The translations under genes were made by a program, and so were the position numbers. The notes below the pieces were generated by a model. That model did no database searches. It saw nothing but the letters and a program-made list of their open reading frames with translations, and had not been told where the DNA came from. A stretch of DNA of 64,000 nt from the NCBI RefSeq assembly GCF_003856495.1, contig NZ_CP034118.1:1746182-1810181 (forward strand), written 5' to 3'. Below, piece by piece: positions 8,125 through 16,539 of this stretch. This DNA is from Staphylospora marina (GTDB lineage: Bacteria; Bacillota; Bacilli; Thermoactinomycetales; Thermoactinomycetaceae). Position 1 is the first letter of the stretch. Each line of letters begins with the position of its first letter.

Positions 8125-8754
8125 TCATTTGACGCAAATCACACCCACGCCGTCCCCGATGGGAACCAACAGAGACTCCAGCCTCGGATCTTCGGCGATT
8201 CGCCGATTGAACTCCCGAATGGCCACTCTTGAGGGGGACTGATCCGACTCATCGAAAATGCGACCTCCCTGGAACAGATTGTCCGCCGTGATCACCGCTC
8301 CGGGATTGGCGAGGCGAATCGCCTGTTCCAGATAATGATTGTACCCTTGTTTGTCGGCATCGATCAGGAAGAAGTCGAATTTTTCTCCGGAAGCGACCAG
8401 TTGCTCCAACCTTTTTGAAGCATCACCGGTCAGAAAGCGAACTTTTTTGTCGAGACCCGCTTTTTTCACGTTCTCAAGGGCAAAAGCGGCATGCTCCTCT
8501 TTCAACTCCAGGGAGATGAGCTCCCCGTCTTCCGGCAGGGCCCGGGCCATCCAAATGGTACTGTACCCACCGAGCGCACCGATTTCCAGGATTCTTCTGG
8601 CGCCGGAAATCCGAACCAACAGGTTCAGCAGTTTCCCCACTTCCGGCGGCACGGAAATTCTCGGCATGTTTCGCTCATCCAATCCGGGTGCAATCGAGCT
8701 CAACACTTCGTCTTCCCGGGCATACAAAGAGCGAATATACTCCTTTTCCCGCAC
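8125..8754 (-). CDS. O-methyltransferase, caffeoyl-CoA OMT family
   Basis: SAM-dependent methyltransferase of the class-I O-methyltransferase_3 group; the substrate is unknown. The SAM-binding motif ILEIGALGGYST and the metal-binding LIDADKQGY segment are intact, and a further Asp-Asn (ADNLFQGG) matches family metal ligands. The GTG start at 8754 has AAGGGGG nine bases upstream and gives 209 residues; the longer frame to 8811 has no ribosome binding site. In Bacillus the relative YrrM lies in another context, so an orthology claim would be weak. Confidence 0.9.
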   Translation of the reverse strand: MREKEYIRSLYAREDEVLSSIAPGLDERNMPRISVPPEVGKLLNLLVRISGARRILEIGALGGYSTIWMARALPEDGELISLELKEEHAAFALENVKKAGLDKKVRFLTGDASKRLEQLVASGEKFDFFLIDADKQGYNHYLEQAIRLANPGAVITADNLFQGGRIFDESDQSPSRVAIREFNRRIAEDPRLESLLVPIGDGVGVICVK

Positions 8755-8837
8755 GGATCCAGCCCCCTTATTGATTGAGGACACCAAACGTTTCCGGTGC
8801 CTTGCTTTCATTTTACCCGGTTTCCGATTCGCTGTCC

Positions 8838-8872
8838 AAAAAAAGGCATCCCCCTGAATTCAGGGGGATGCC
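8838..8872 (-). terminator. Terminator of tRNA-Gly
   Basis: GGCATCCCCCTG-AATT-CAGGGGGATGCC ends on the minus strand in seven T residues, just after the tRNA 3' end. Confidence 0.9.
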
Positions 8873-8880
8873 TCAATTCC

Positions 8881-8954
8881 TGGAGCGGATGACGGGAATC
8901 GAACCCGCGCCGCCAGCTTGGGAAGCTGGAGTTCTGCCATTGAACTACATCCGC
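8881..8954 (-). tRNA. tRNA-Gly (anticodon CCC)
   Basis: A 74-base cloverleaf with encoded CCA. The acceptor stem is GCGGATG/CATCCGC, the anticodon stem CCAGC/GCTGG encloses TTCCCAA, and the T arm carries GGTTCGATTCC. The anticodon CCC reads the glycine codon GGG. It has its own promoter and terminator, so it is a single-gene unit. Confidence 0.96.
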
Positions 8955-8973
8955 ATGTTTTGATTTTGACCTG

Positions 8974-9002
8974 ATTATATCATGTTCCTTCGATTTTTTC
9001 AA
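8974..9002 (-). promoter_or_regulatory. Promoter of tRNA-Gly
   Basis: On the minus strand TTGAAA and TATAAT are spaced by 17 bases, ending about 20 bases before the tRNA 5' end. Confidence 0.8.
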
Positions 9003-9028
9003 CCCCCCGCTTTTTTTCTCCTCACCCG

Positions 9029-9050
9029 AAAAAGACCCCCGAAAGGGGGC
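9029..9050 (-). terminator. Terminator of the DUF4190-like gene
   Basis: GCCCCC-TTTC-GGGGGTC followed by T residues on the minus strand, 17 bases after the stop codon. Confidence 0.8.
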
Positions 9051-9066
9051 CTTGTGACCGGAATCA

Positions 9067-9417
9067 TCAGAATATGATTCGAAACGGCAGCACCAACGAA
9101 GAGATGATCAGAGCGATCACGCCCAAAGCCACTCCCCACCATCCCCGGGAGCTTCCTCCCCGGGTCGCGATGACACCCAGGACAATCCCCGCGGGCGCCA
9201 GCACGAAGGGCAGCCAGAAAAACGCCAAAACCGACAAAACAATGGAGGTGATTCCGAGACCTTCGCCCCGATCAGCCTTCTCCTCCCGTTCGTTGTTCAT
9301 GGACGGATTCCGAACGGGTCCGGCCGAAGTGATTTCAGCGGCAAATTCTTCGTCACGAACCGGTTCATAACGGTTCGGCCGGTTCAGTTTTGACCGTTTG
9401 CGACGATGTTTGCTCAT
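9067..9417 (-). CDS. Small membrane protein, DUF4190-like
   Basis: A 116-residue protein with a very basic N-terminus (MSKHRRKRSK), a charged linker, and a C-terminal half with two to three hydrophobic helices separated by a TRGGSSRGWW loop. The GIVLGVIA...GWWGVALGVIAL pattern resembles DUF4190 membrane domains of unknown function. AGGGAGG eight bases upstream decides the ATG at 9417; the longer frame to 9483 runs into the neighbouring terminator. Confidence 0.75.
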   Translation of the reverse strand: MSKHRRKRSKLNRPNRYEPVRDEEFAAEITSAGPVRNPSMNNEREEKADRGEGLGITSIVLSVLAFFWLPFVLAPAGIVLGVIATRGGSSRGWWGVALGVIALIISSLVLPFRIIF

Positions 9418-9481
9418 GGTTTTCCTCCCTTGATTCCGGTCTTCCCCTAGTATGCGTTGTTTGCCTTGCAAGTACGGTGTC

Positions 9482-9507
9482 AAAAAAAACCACCCGCAAA
9501 GGGTGGT
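9482..9507 (-). terminator. Terminator of the peptide-binding protein gene
   Basis: ACCACCC-TTTGC-GGGTGGT followed by eight T residues on the minus strand. Confidence 0.85.
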
Positions 9508-9523
9508 GTCAAAAGGAACGTCT

Positions 9524-11131
9524 TCATTTTTCCGCTTTCGTGTAATCGGAAGGCCCCACCGGATGCCGGAGGATTCCCTTCACCCCGGGCTGCTCGATGA
9601 CCGCGGATGTATAGAAATACAGCGGGAAGATCGGCATTTCCTCAAACAGGATCTTCTCGGCTTCGCGGAGATATTCGTCACGCTTGGCGATGTCCGGTTC
9701 GGCCGCCGCTTTTTTCAACAACTCATCGTAGCGGGCGTTGCTCCAATTGGTCCGGTTCATGGAGTGATCGGTCTGAAAGCTTTCCAGATAGTTGTAGGCA
9801 TCGTTGTAGTCGGCCAAAAAGCTGGAGGTGGTCATGATAAAGTTTTTGTTTTTCTGGTCGGCGAGATGAACTTTGCGCTCCTTGGCTTGCAGGACGATCT
9901 CCACGCCAAGGTTTTTGCGGATCATCTCCTGAACGGCTTCGGCCACCTTCTTGTTCTTGTCTGTCGCGTTGCTGTACATCAGCGTCACTTCCGGCAATTT
10001 GTTCCAGCCTTTTTCCTTCATGCCTTCCTGAAGCAACCGCTTTGCTTCTTCGATGTTCCCGTCTTCGATCAGATTGCCGCCTTTATTGCGGAAATCTCCG
10101 GGAACCGAAGGTGCCACGTATCCGTAGGCGGGAATTTCCACTCCGCCCAACACCCGGTCGACGATCAAACGGCGGTCAACGGCAAGGGCGAATGCCTTGC
10201 GGATCTTGGGATGGGTGAACGGTTCCTTTTCCACGTTGAACCTGAAAAATGCCAGCCCGTTCCCTTCCGAGAGCTTCACCTCATTGTTTTTCACCATCTC
10301 TTCCAGCAAATCGGAAGGAATGGCCCCTTTGCCCACCACATCGAGCTTCCGGGTTTTGAACAGGGAGTACACGGTCTTGCTGTCGCTGATGACGGAGAAG
10401 TGGATGCCGTCCGGCTTCACGCCCTCTTTGTCCCGATAGTGCTCGTTCCGAATGAATTTCAGATGGGAATCATGCTTCCATTCGGCCAATTTGAACGCAC
10501 CGTTGGACACCAGCGTGGAGGCTTCGTGGAAGAGATCCGGATTTTTCTCCACTTCCTTTTTCGGCACGGGAAAATAGGTGGGATAGGCGGTCAGTTGCAA
10601 AAAAGCCGGAGTGGGACGCGCCAGTTTCACTTCCAGCGTCCGGTCGTCCAGCGCTTTCACCCCCACCTGGTCGGCACTGCCTTTCCCGGTGTTGAACGCC
10701 TCCGCTCCTTCGATGAAATAAAGCAGAAATGCCGGTTCGGCCGCCGTTTCGGGATCAAGCACCCGTTTCCAGGCAAACTCAAAATCGTGGGCGGTCACCG
10801 GTTCCCCGTTTGACCATTTGGCTTGTCGCAAAGTGAACGTGTACGTCAGTCCGTCCTCGCTCACTTTCACATCTTCCGCCGCGGCCGGTTTCGGCTGGTG
10901 CCGCTCATCCAGCCGCATCAGCCCTTCAAACAGATTGTTTACGAGGTCCAGTGAATCCTCGTCAAACGCTTTGGCGGGATCAAGGGAAGGCGGCTCACCG
11001 GAAAGAGCGAGGCGAAGCACCTTTTCTCCCGCTTCGGGATTGTTCGCTTCCGAGGTGCACCCGGCCATTCCCGACACAACAATCAATGCCAGCAGGACAG
11101 AAATGATGCGAAGCCGTCCCTTTGAGAACAT
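9524..11131 (-). CDS. Oligopeptide-binding lipoprotein (OppA/DppE type)
   Basis: Extracellular peptide-binding component of an ABC importer (SBP_bac_5 family), 535 residues. The lipobox is GMAGC, about residue 24. The family signature around GEPPSLDPAKAFDEDS and the central NNLFEGLMRLD are clear. GGAGGGAACC lies just before the ATG. No permease or ATPase genes are adjacent and terminators bound it, so it is an orphan binding protein that presumably serves transporters encoded elsewhere (inference). Ligand specificity cannot be read off. Confidence 0.92.
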   Translation of the reverse strand: MFSKGRLRIISVLLALIVVSGMAGCTSEANNPEAGEKVLRLALSGEPPSLDPAKAFDEDSLDLVNNLFEGLMRLDERHQPKPAAAEDVKVSEDGLTYTFTLRQAKWSNGEPVTAHDFEFAWKRVLDPETAAEPAFLLYFIEGAEAFNTGKGSADQVGVKALDDRTLEVKLARPTPAFLQLTAYPTYFPVPKKEVEKNPDLFHEASTLVSNGAFKLAEWKHDSHLKFIRNEHYRDKEGVKPDGIHFSVISDSKTVYSLFKTRKLDVVGKGAIPSDLLEEMVKNNEVKLSEGNGLAFFRFNVEKEPFTHPKIRKAFALAVDRRLIVDRVLGGVEIPAYGYVAPSVPGDFRNKGGNLIEDGNIEEAKRLLQEGMKEKGWNKLPEVTLMYSNATDKNKKVAEAVQEMIRKNLGVEIVLQAKERKVHLADQKNKNFIMTTSSFLADYNDAYNYLESFQTDHSMNRTNWSNARYDELLKKAAAEPDIAKRDEYLREAEKILFEEMPIFPLYFYTSAVIEQPGVKGILRHPVGPSDYTKAEK

Positions 11132-11231
11132 GGTTCCCTCCTTGAAATATTGAGGAATCGAATCGATACTGACAGACTTTTTCGATAAAAATCTTCAAAA
11201 CCCTTTACGTTTCTCCGAAAATCACGGGCCG

Positions 11232-12545
11232 TCATTCCGTTTCTCTGAGCAAAACCCGGATGAACCGGTCCTGAAGCTGCTCTCCCCGGAATCCGGACAG
11301 CAATCCGCAGATCATCAGGGAGAACGAGTGGCTCACCTTTCCGTCTCTGAGCAGGTATCCGGACAACGTCTTCACGCCGCTCAGCGTCCCCGTCTTGGCG
11401 CGAACCGTCCATCCCTTTGGGAGAGGCGGCCGATTTTTCAGGGTTCCGGACTTTCCGTATTCGGGAAGACTGCTGAAAAAAACGGGAAATGACGGATGAT
11501 GCCGCATGCCCGTGAGCAGCCGGCACAAACTGTCCGGCGACGACAAATTGTACACGGACAGGCCGGATCCGTCCGCAGAAAAAGCAGGCCCCTCGAATCC
11601 TGCCGACTTCAGGATTTTTCCTGCGGCGGCAATCCCCGTTTCCCGTTCCGCCTTTCCCTCTGCATCAAGACCGATCATCCGAAGCAGCACTTCCGCCGCC
11701 AAATTGCGGCTTTCCCGGTTGATGATGCAAAGCACGTCCCGCAGCGGGGAAACGGACAGGTCCGCTCCGTGTTTTTCCCATTCTTCGGGGATGCTCCCGC
11801 TGATCCACCGGCTGACGGAGACCCCGGCTTTTCCCAAGAGATCGCCGAACACGGTACGGAACAAAGAGAGTCCGGGTCTGACCGCACACTCGATTTCTTC
11901 CTCATCACGATGAATCATGCCGCTGATCCGGTAACGAAATTTTCCCGTTCGCAGGATGCTGCAGCGTGAATCAGGATCATCGGAAAACCTCAAACCGGAG
12001 AAGTCCGCGAACAGGCGATGAGCCGCGGGACCGGTCGGAACCGGAACGGGACGATCATCCTTTCCTTTCTTGACGGAAACCGTCACTCTGTTGTATTCGA
12101 GGTTCAGCGCATGAACGGGTGCCGCCCAACCGGCATCCAAATCATCGACGGTCCAACCTGGCGCATGGCGTTCGGGAGGAAACAGGGAATCATCCAGCCA
12201 TACCCGTACGGACCGGTGTCCCCGACGTTTCATCCACCGGACCACCCGCTCCAGGCCGTCCGCGGCGAACAGCGGATCTCCTCCCCCGCGGATCCACAAC
12301 GTATCCCCGTGCAACCCGAATCGTGTCACAAAGGGATGATCCGGGGACCATTTCAGCAATGCAGCCACGGTGACCCAAAGCTTGTGGTTGGAGGCGGGAG
12401 GGAAATGTTCCCCTCCATGCTGTTCCACCTTCAATCCCGTTCGCTCATCCTGTACGGAATATCCGACACGCGCCCCCCTCTCCCCCGTCTCCCGTTTCCA
12501 ATCCGACACTTCCCGGGCCAGTGCCCGTTCAAGCACGGGATGCAC
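11232..12545 (-). CDS. Peptidase S13 family D-Ala-D-Ala carboxypeptidase/endopeptidase (PBP4/DacC type) without signal peptide
   Basis: Class-C penicillin-binding protein that trims or opens peptidoglycan cross-links. Catalytic motifs are present: SNHK (Ser52, Lys55 from the GTG start), SRN in NRESRNLAAEVLLR, the DGSGLSVYN segment, and KTG in RAKTGTLSG. Family members are exported, yet this protein starts VHPVLERALAREVSDW with no hydrophobic leader. The GTG at 12545 has GGAGAG seven bases upstream; a TTG at 12572 adds only polar residues. The gene overlaps the upstream small gene by about 17 bases. A missed upstream start by frameshift, non-classical export, or a cytoplasmic role are all possible. 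Confidence 0.88.
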   Translation of the reverse strand: MHPVLERALAREVSDWKRETGERGARVGYSVQDERTGLKVEQHGGEHFPPASNHKLWVTVAALLKWSPDHPFVTRFGLHGDTLWIRGGGDPLFAADGLERVVRWMKRRGHRSVRVWLDDSLFPPERHAPGWTVDDLDAGWAAPVHALNLEYNRVTVSVKKGKDDRPVPVPTGPAAHRLFADFSGLRFSDDPDSRCSILRTGKFRYRISGMIHRDEEEIECAVRPGLSLFRTVFGDLLGKAGVSVSRWISGSIPEEWEKHGADLSVSPLRDVLCIINRESRNLAAEVLLRMIGLDAEGKAERETGIAAAGKILKSAGFEGPAFSADGSGLSVYNLSSPDSLCRLLTGMRHHPSFPVFFSSLPEYGKSGTLKNRPPLPKGWTVRAKTGTLSGVKTLSGYLLRDGKVSHSFSLMICGLLSGFRGEQLQDRFIRVLLRETE

Positions 12546-12915
12546 TTCCGTTCTCTCCGAAACAACCGTCAAGTTGCGCCCAGATCCGGCGGATGATCGA
12601 CCGGTTCAACCCCGGATCCACTCCGAATCTGAGAGCGGCATGAATATCCACCGCGGTTTGCACCGGACTCACCCGGGTGGCCGTGATCACGACATCATGA
12701 ATGAGTCCCAAACGATTTCGACACTCCAGCGTGGCTTCCCCCCGCTCCCGGTCCAGATGGACCAGACGGAAACCGGAGAGTCGATCGATGATTTCGGAAA
12801 TTTTCTCCATGACCGCTCGCTGCTGTACACGGTAATACCGGGTTTTCAGGTCAGGCTCGGGCGCATGGTCCGTCGTTTCGGTCACTCCCGAAAAAAAACG
12901 GCGGAATGCTGACAT
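12529..12915 (-). CDS. Conserved small cytosolic protein of unknown function
   Basis: A 128-residue soluble protein starting MSAFRRFFSG, with a RYY motif near residue 26, a central ISEIIDRLSGFRL stretch, and a C-terminal arginine-rich helix. It resembles the Bacillales 'cytosolic protein' family related to DUF1499; the role is unknown. The ATG at 12915 follows GAGGAGGAG. It sits 20 bases after gpsB and overlaps the S13 peptidase gene, so the three probably form an operon. Confidence 0.7.
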   Translation of the reverse strand: MSAFRRFFSGVTETTDHAPEPDLKTRYYRVQQRAVMEKISEIIDRLSGFRLVHLDRERGEATLECRNRLGLIHDVVITATRVSPVQTAVDIHAALRFGVDPGLNRSIIRRIWAQLDGCFGENGSASRA

Positions 12916-12934
12916 AAGGCTCCTCCTCTGCAAT

Positions 12935-13204
12935 TCAGCGACGGAAATATTGTTCAAGTCGATCAAGCCTCATCAAAATGTCACGGATCACCGCGTCGTA
13001 TTTGTCCGTATTTCCTTCCGGTGACCGGGGAGGTTGATTTTCCAATTCTTTGATTTGTTTCTTCAGTTGCTCGTTTTCCTGAAGGACATCTTCATAACTT
13101 CTGATGACCTGATCCAGGAAATCGTTGACCTCGTCCTTGTCATATCCCCGGATGGATTGCTTGAAATCCTTGTTGAAAATATCCATCGGCGTCAATCGTC
13201 TCAT
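12935..13204 (-). CDS. gpsB: GpsB/DivIVA-family cell division protein
   Basis: Cytoplasmic adaptor that coordinates peptidoglycan synthases at the septum. The 89-residue protein has the N-terminal membrane-binding coiled coil (LTPMDIFNKDFK...YDKDEVNDFLDQV) and a short linker. Its C-terminal motif DAVIRDILMRLDRLEQ matches the GpsB trimerising end. This and the length favour GpsB over full DivIVA. The ATG at 13204 gives the usual MRRLTPMD start, with GGGGAG about 12 bases upstream. It leads an operon with a small cytosolic protein and an S13 peptidase, a cell-wall setting. Confidence 0.85.
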   Translation of the reverse strand: MRRLTPMDIFNKDFKQSIRGYDKDEVNDFLDQVIRSYEDVLQENEQLKKQIKELENQPPRSPEGNTDKYDAVIRDILMRLDRLEQYFRR

Positions 13205-13282
13205 AGAAAAACTACACTCCCCGAATGATGAATTCTTCAAAAAATATTATATCAACTTGAAGGACTCATCCAATAGCTATGC

Positions 13283-13316
13283 AAAAAAAAAGGGACCTGA
13301 TCAAAGGGCAGGTCCC
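13283..13316 (-). terminator. Terminator downstream of the YhcN-like gene
   Basis: GGGACCTGCCC...GGTCCC hairpin ending on the minus strand in nine T residues. It is about 170 bases past the lipoprotein gene, with no other gene in between. Confidence 0.75.
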
Positions 13317-13488
13317 TGTTCGGCGTGACCGGCCGAATCTTTGTCCCGTGAATGCGTCCGGAGGCCATCACCGACTCCGGTCACCGCCGTTCCCCGCCCG
13401 CGAAAACCCCATATCCTCCCGTATCACAGGTTTATGTTCATGCAGCAAGGTTATTCGCGGCTTTGGGCAAGTTCTCCCGAAACCGGGA

Positions 13489-14025
13489 TTATTTCGCTTC
13501 GGGGAACGTTCTCCGGATGACGTCGGACAGATTGTCGATGATTGCGCTGACCGGGCGTCCCCTGCGAATGTCGTTGGCGAAATTTCTCCATTGCTTCACA
13601 AAGTCGGGATTGGCCGATACATAAACCGTCCGGATGGAAGGATCCACGCTTTTCACTTTCCCGGCCACCCGGTCTTTGAGCCGTTGGGTCATTTTTCCGC
13701 CCATTTTTTGCGGCAGGGTCACGGCCACATAAGCCACCCGGTTGACGAGGATCACATATGCGTTGTCAATTTCGCGCATGTCCTCCAGTTGTCTGGCGAT
13801 ATCATCGCCCGTCCGGATGCCCCGTGCCAGGAGATCCCTGTCGTCGGTCACGAAATTCCCCTGTCTTCTGGCGTTTCTGTCGGTATCCCGGTACATTCCG
13901 TCGTTGACCCGGGTGATCCGTTGGATGGTTTGATCTTGATCATGGGCCTGCCGGTTTCCGGCACAACCGATGCCGGTCAAAACCAGCACCGATGCCATCG
14001 CGGCCGCGATGATTCGTTTGTTCAT
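13489..14025 (-). CDS. YhcN/YlaJ-family spore lipoprotein
   Basis: Lipoprotein with lipobox TGIGC near residue 21 and the YhcN/YlaJ domain (ARQLEDMREIDNAYVILVNRVAYVAV). In Bacillus such proteins are made in the forespore and located in the spore inner membrane. AGGGGG precedes the ATG. A forespore-type -10 (GATACTA at 14058-14064) lies upstream, in line with late sporulation expression (inference). Confidence 0.88.
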   Translation of the reverse strand: MNKRIIAAAMASVLVLTGIGCAGNRQAHDQDQTIQRITRVNDGMYRDTDRNARRQGNFVTDDRDLLARGIRTGDDIARQLEDMREIDNAYVILVNRVAYVAVTLPQKMGGKMTQRLKDRVAGKVKSVDPSIRTVYVSANPDFVKQWRNFANDIRRGRPVSAIIDNLSDVIRRTFPEAK

Positions 14026-14057
14026 GATTCTTTCCCCCTGTTATGGTGTTTGGGGGT

Positions 14058-14064
14058 TAGTATC
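14058..14064 (-). promoter_or_regulatory. Candidate forespore sigma -10 element before the YhcN-like gene
   Basis: The minus strand reads GATACTA, close to the sigma-G -10 CATACTA, with an ACATAT about 17 bases upstream as a weak -35. Confidence 0.35.
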
Positions 14065-14101
14065 GACCGCGAATCGCCGGATATGTACGGAAAAAGACAG
14101 G

Positions 14102-14140
14102 AAAAAAGCACCCGTTCCGGCACGTGGAACGGATGCTTTT
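14102..14140. terminator. Bidirectional-looking terminator after the YugP-type gene
   Basis: A stem GCACCCGTTCC/GGAACGGATGC is flanked by six A residues on the left and TTTT on the right. On the minus strand it closes the membrane protease gene. Confidence 0.8.
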
Positions 14141-14163
14141 CGAAAACGAGGGACTAAACCCGC

Positions 14164-14859
14164 TCAGTCATCGTTTTGTTGGAGGATGAACAGCAGGATG
14201 TACTGCAACAGCTCCATCAGGGCGATCACGGCACCTGCCACGTAGGTCATGGCGGCGGCTCCCAGCACTTTGTTCACGCCGCGGTCCTCTTCCGCTCCGC
14301 TGATCATGTTCATCGAAGACATGATGACTTTCGCCCGGGAGCTGGCGTTGAATTCCACCGGAAGGGTGACGAGGTGGAACAGCACCACCACGGAGAAAAA
14401 GATGATTCCCAGGAGCAACAGACCGCTCAGTTTGAAGAAAATGCCCGCGAGCAGCAGGAACGGAACCGCTCCGGAAGTGATGTTCAGCACCGGAACCATG
14501 CGGTGACGAAACACGAGTGCCCCATATGCTTCTTTGTGCTGAATGGCGTGTCCGCATTCGTGAGCGGCAACGGAAATGGCCGCCACCGAATCTGAATGAT
14601 ACACCGCTTCCGACAACCGGACGGCCCGAACGGTGGGATCATAGTGATCCGTCAGCTTCCCCGGAACCAACTCCACCGGAACATGGGAAAGTCCGTGTGC
14701 ATCCAGGATCCTTCTGGCCACTTCGGCGCCGGTCAATCCCGAACGTGCCCGAACATTGGACCAACGTTTGAAATTGCCCCGGACGCGGAATTGCGCCCAC
14801 AGCGCGATGGCAAGTCCCAGCAGCGATCCCAGCAACAACAAAGGATGAATCACAAGCAT
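14164..14859 (-). CDS. Membrane zinc metallopeptidase, YugP type
   Basis: Integral membrane protease of the neutral zinc metallopeptidase family (PF04298). A membrane helix at residues 3-22 precedes the HECGH motif (His100, Glu101, His104), and three hydrophobic segments follow. The length (231) matches B. subtilis YugP. AGAGGAGG precedes the ATG. Its substrate is unknown. Confidence 0.9.
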   Translation of the reverse strand: MLVIHPLLLLGSLLGLAIALWAQFRVRGNFKRWSNVRARSGLTGAEVARRILDAHGLSHVPVELVPGKLTDHYDPTVRAVRLSEAVYHSDSVAAISVAAHECGHAIQHKEAYGALVFRHRMVPVLNITSGAVPFLLLAGIFFKLSGLLLLGIIFFSVVVLFHLVTLPVEFNASSRAKVIMSSMNMISGAEEDRGVNKVLGAAAMTYVAGAVIALMELLQYILLFILQQNDD

Positions 14860-15203
14860 CCGAATCCTCCTCTCAGATCTTTCAATCGGAGACCCATTTC
14901 AATGGCCAACTCAAGAAATCCGGAAAACGGGTTTGTACCATTATTATCCATACCCGTCCCGTGATCATTCCATGACTTTCGGACCCGCATGATCAAAGGT
15001 TCCCCCTTCCAATATAAATCAAACCCCCGGGTCAGACAATGATTCACATTGCGATCGAATCCCCGGATTCCTGCAACGTTTCTGTCAGTTCTTTCCGAAA
15101 CTTTTTCATACGGCGAATGATTGTTATAATGGTCCATGGTTTTTTATTCCTACAGGAAGATCGTTTGTTCGGATATTCCGGCGAAAGGAGGCAGGGCAGT
15201 TCG
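14860..15203. promoter_or_regulatory. Divergent intergenic region with promoters for the YugP-type gene and the antiporter
   Basis: On the minus strand TTGTCT (15034-15039) and TATATT (15011-15016) are spaced by 17 bases and point to the protease gene, leaving a leader of about 145 bases. On the plus strand an extended -10 TGTTATAAT (TATAAT at 15125-15130) with a weak TTTTCA 16 bases upstream points to the antiporter. I see no gene or terminator in the rest. Confidence 0.55.
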
Positions 15204-16421
15204 ATGCAATCGCTTACCGATTGGTTCAGCCCCGAGACGTTCAAGGACATGCACTTTCTTTTTGATTTGGCACTCATCGTTTTCATCGTGAAACTGGCGG
15301 GTCATCTCAGCCGAAAATGGGGTCAGCCTTCCGTCATGGGTGAAATCCTCGCCGGCATCCTGGCGGGACCTTCCCTGCTCGGTTGGCTTGAGCCGACCCC
15401 GTTCATCCGGGAACTGGCGGAGATCGGCGTGATTCTGCTGATGTTTCTCGCGGGATTGGAAACGGATCTGGACGAATTCAAAAAGTCGGCCTTCGCCTCC
15501 ACGTCGGTGGCGGTCAGCGGAGTGGTGTTGCCTCTCGTCGGGGGCTTGGGCGTGGGCATGATGTTCGGATATGATCTGAACACTTCCGTGTTCATCGGAA
15601 CCCTGCTGGTGGCCACCAGCGTCAGCATCTCCGTCCAGACTCTCCGGGAACTGGGCCGGCTCCGCAGCAAAGAAGGCGTCACCATCCTCGGCGCCGCCGT
15701 ATTGGACGATGTGCTCGGGATTCTGATCCTGTCCCTGGTGATTGGCTTTGCCGCCGGCGAAAGCGGCGGTGCGGAAGGCGGAATCGTCGCTCTTCTCATC
15801 AAAATCGTCGCGTTCTTCATCTTGGTGGTGTTGGTGGGACGCAAGTTGCTTGCGGGGATCATCGAGCGTGCAAATCGATGGCTGTCCGCCGAAGCGGGAG
15901 TGGCCGTCGGAATCGGCATTGCCCTCCTGTTCGCATTTCTGGCGGAAATGTTCGGCATGGCAGGCATCGTCGGTTCCTATTTTGCGGGATTGATGCTCGG
16001 CAAATCGCCTGCGGGAAAAGCCGTGTTCTCCAAGTTGGAAACCGTGTCCTTCTCATTCCCCGTTCCGGTGTTCTTTGTCAGCATCGGTTTGATTGCCGAC
16101 ATCAGGAACATTGACACGCAATTCGCCCTGTTGATCGCCATCCTGACCGTCGTGGCCATCCTGACCAAATTGGTCGGCGGTGCGATCGGTGCCAAATTCG
16201 CCGGATTTTCCGCCCGAAGTTCGCTGGGGATCGGAGCCGGCATGGTGGCTCGCGGAGAAGTCGGATTGATCGTGGCCACGATCGGATTGAGCAAAGGATT
16301 GATTCCCGGGGAACTGTTCACGGCGACGGTGGTCATCGTGCTGGTCACCACTTTGGTCACTCCCCCGATTCTCAAATGGTTTTTCGATCCCACTCCCTCC
16401 ACCGGGTCCTCATCGACATGA
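15204..16421 (+). CDS. CPA2-family cation/proton antiporter
   Basis: Integral membrane Na+(K+)/H+ antiporter of the KefB/NhaS type, 405 residues with about 12 helices. The signature GVILLMFLAGLETDLDEFKK and the membrane-embedded ILGAAVLDDVLGI (the paired Asp residues of the ion site) are present. There is no TrkA-N domain. The ATG at 15204 follows AAAGGAGG; the longer frame to 15039 covers the promoter region. Confidence 0.9.
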   Translation: MQSLTDWFSPETFKDMHFLFDLALIVFIVKLAGHLSRKWGQPSVMGEILAGILAGPSLLGWLEPTPFIRELAEIGVILLMFLAGLETDLDEFKKSAFASTSVAVSGVVLPLVGGLGVGMMFGYDLNTSVFIGTLLVATSVSISVQTLRELGRLRSKEGVTILGAAVLDDVLGILILSLVIGFAAGESGGAEGGIVALLIKIVAFFILVVLVGRKLLAGIIERANRWLSAEAGVAVGIGIALLFAFLAEMFGMAGIVGSYFAGLMLGKSPAGKAVFSKLETVSFSFPVPVFFVSIGLIADIRNIDTQFALLIAILTVVAILTKLVGGAIGAKFAGFSARSSLGIGAGMVARGEVGLIVATIGLSKGLIPGELFTATVVIVLVTTLVTPPILKWFFDPTPSTGSSST

Positions 16422-16489
16422 ACGCCCGATCCCCGGAAGCTCCGGTCCATGAGAAGCGAAGAACCCGTCCCGACGCGGGAAATTCCATG

Positions 16490-16526
16490 GAAACGCCCCT
16501 TGCAGATTGAACGCAGGGGGCGTTTC
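16490..16526. terminator. Hairpin between convergent antiporter and rodA-like genes
   Basis: GAAACGCCCC-TTGC...GCAGGGGGCGTTTC forms a stable stem in both orientations but is followed by only a few T residues, so termination efficiency is uncertain. Confidence 0.5.
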
Positions 16527-16539
16527 GCGGTTCAACGGG

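Noticed and set aside
9452..10813. 453-codon plus-strand frame opposite the peptide-binding protein gene
   Set aside because: Antisense shadow of a well-supported lipoprotein gene; no start signal and no recognisable domain.
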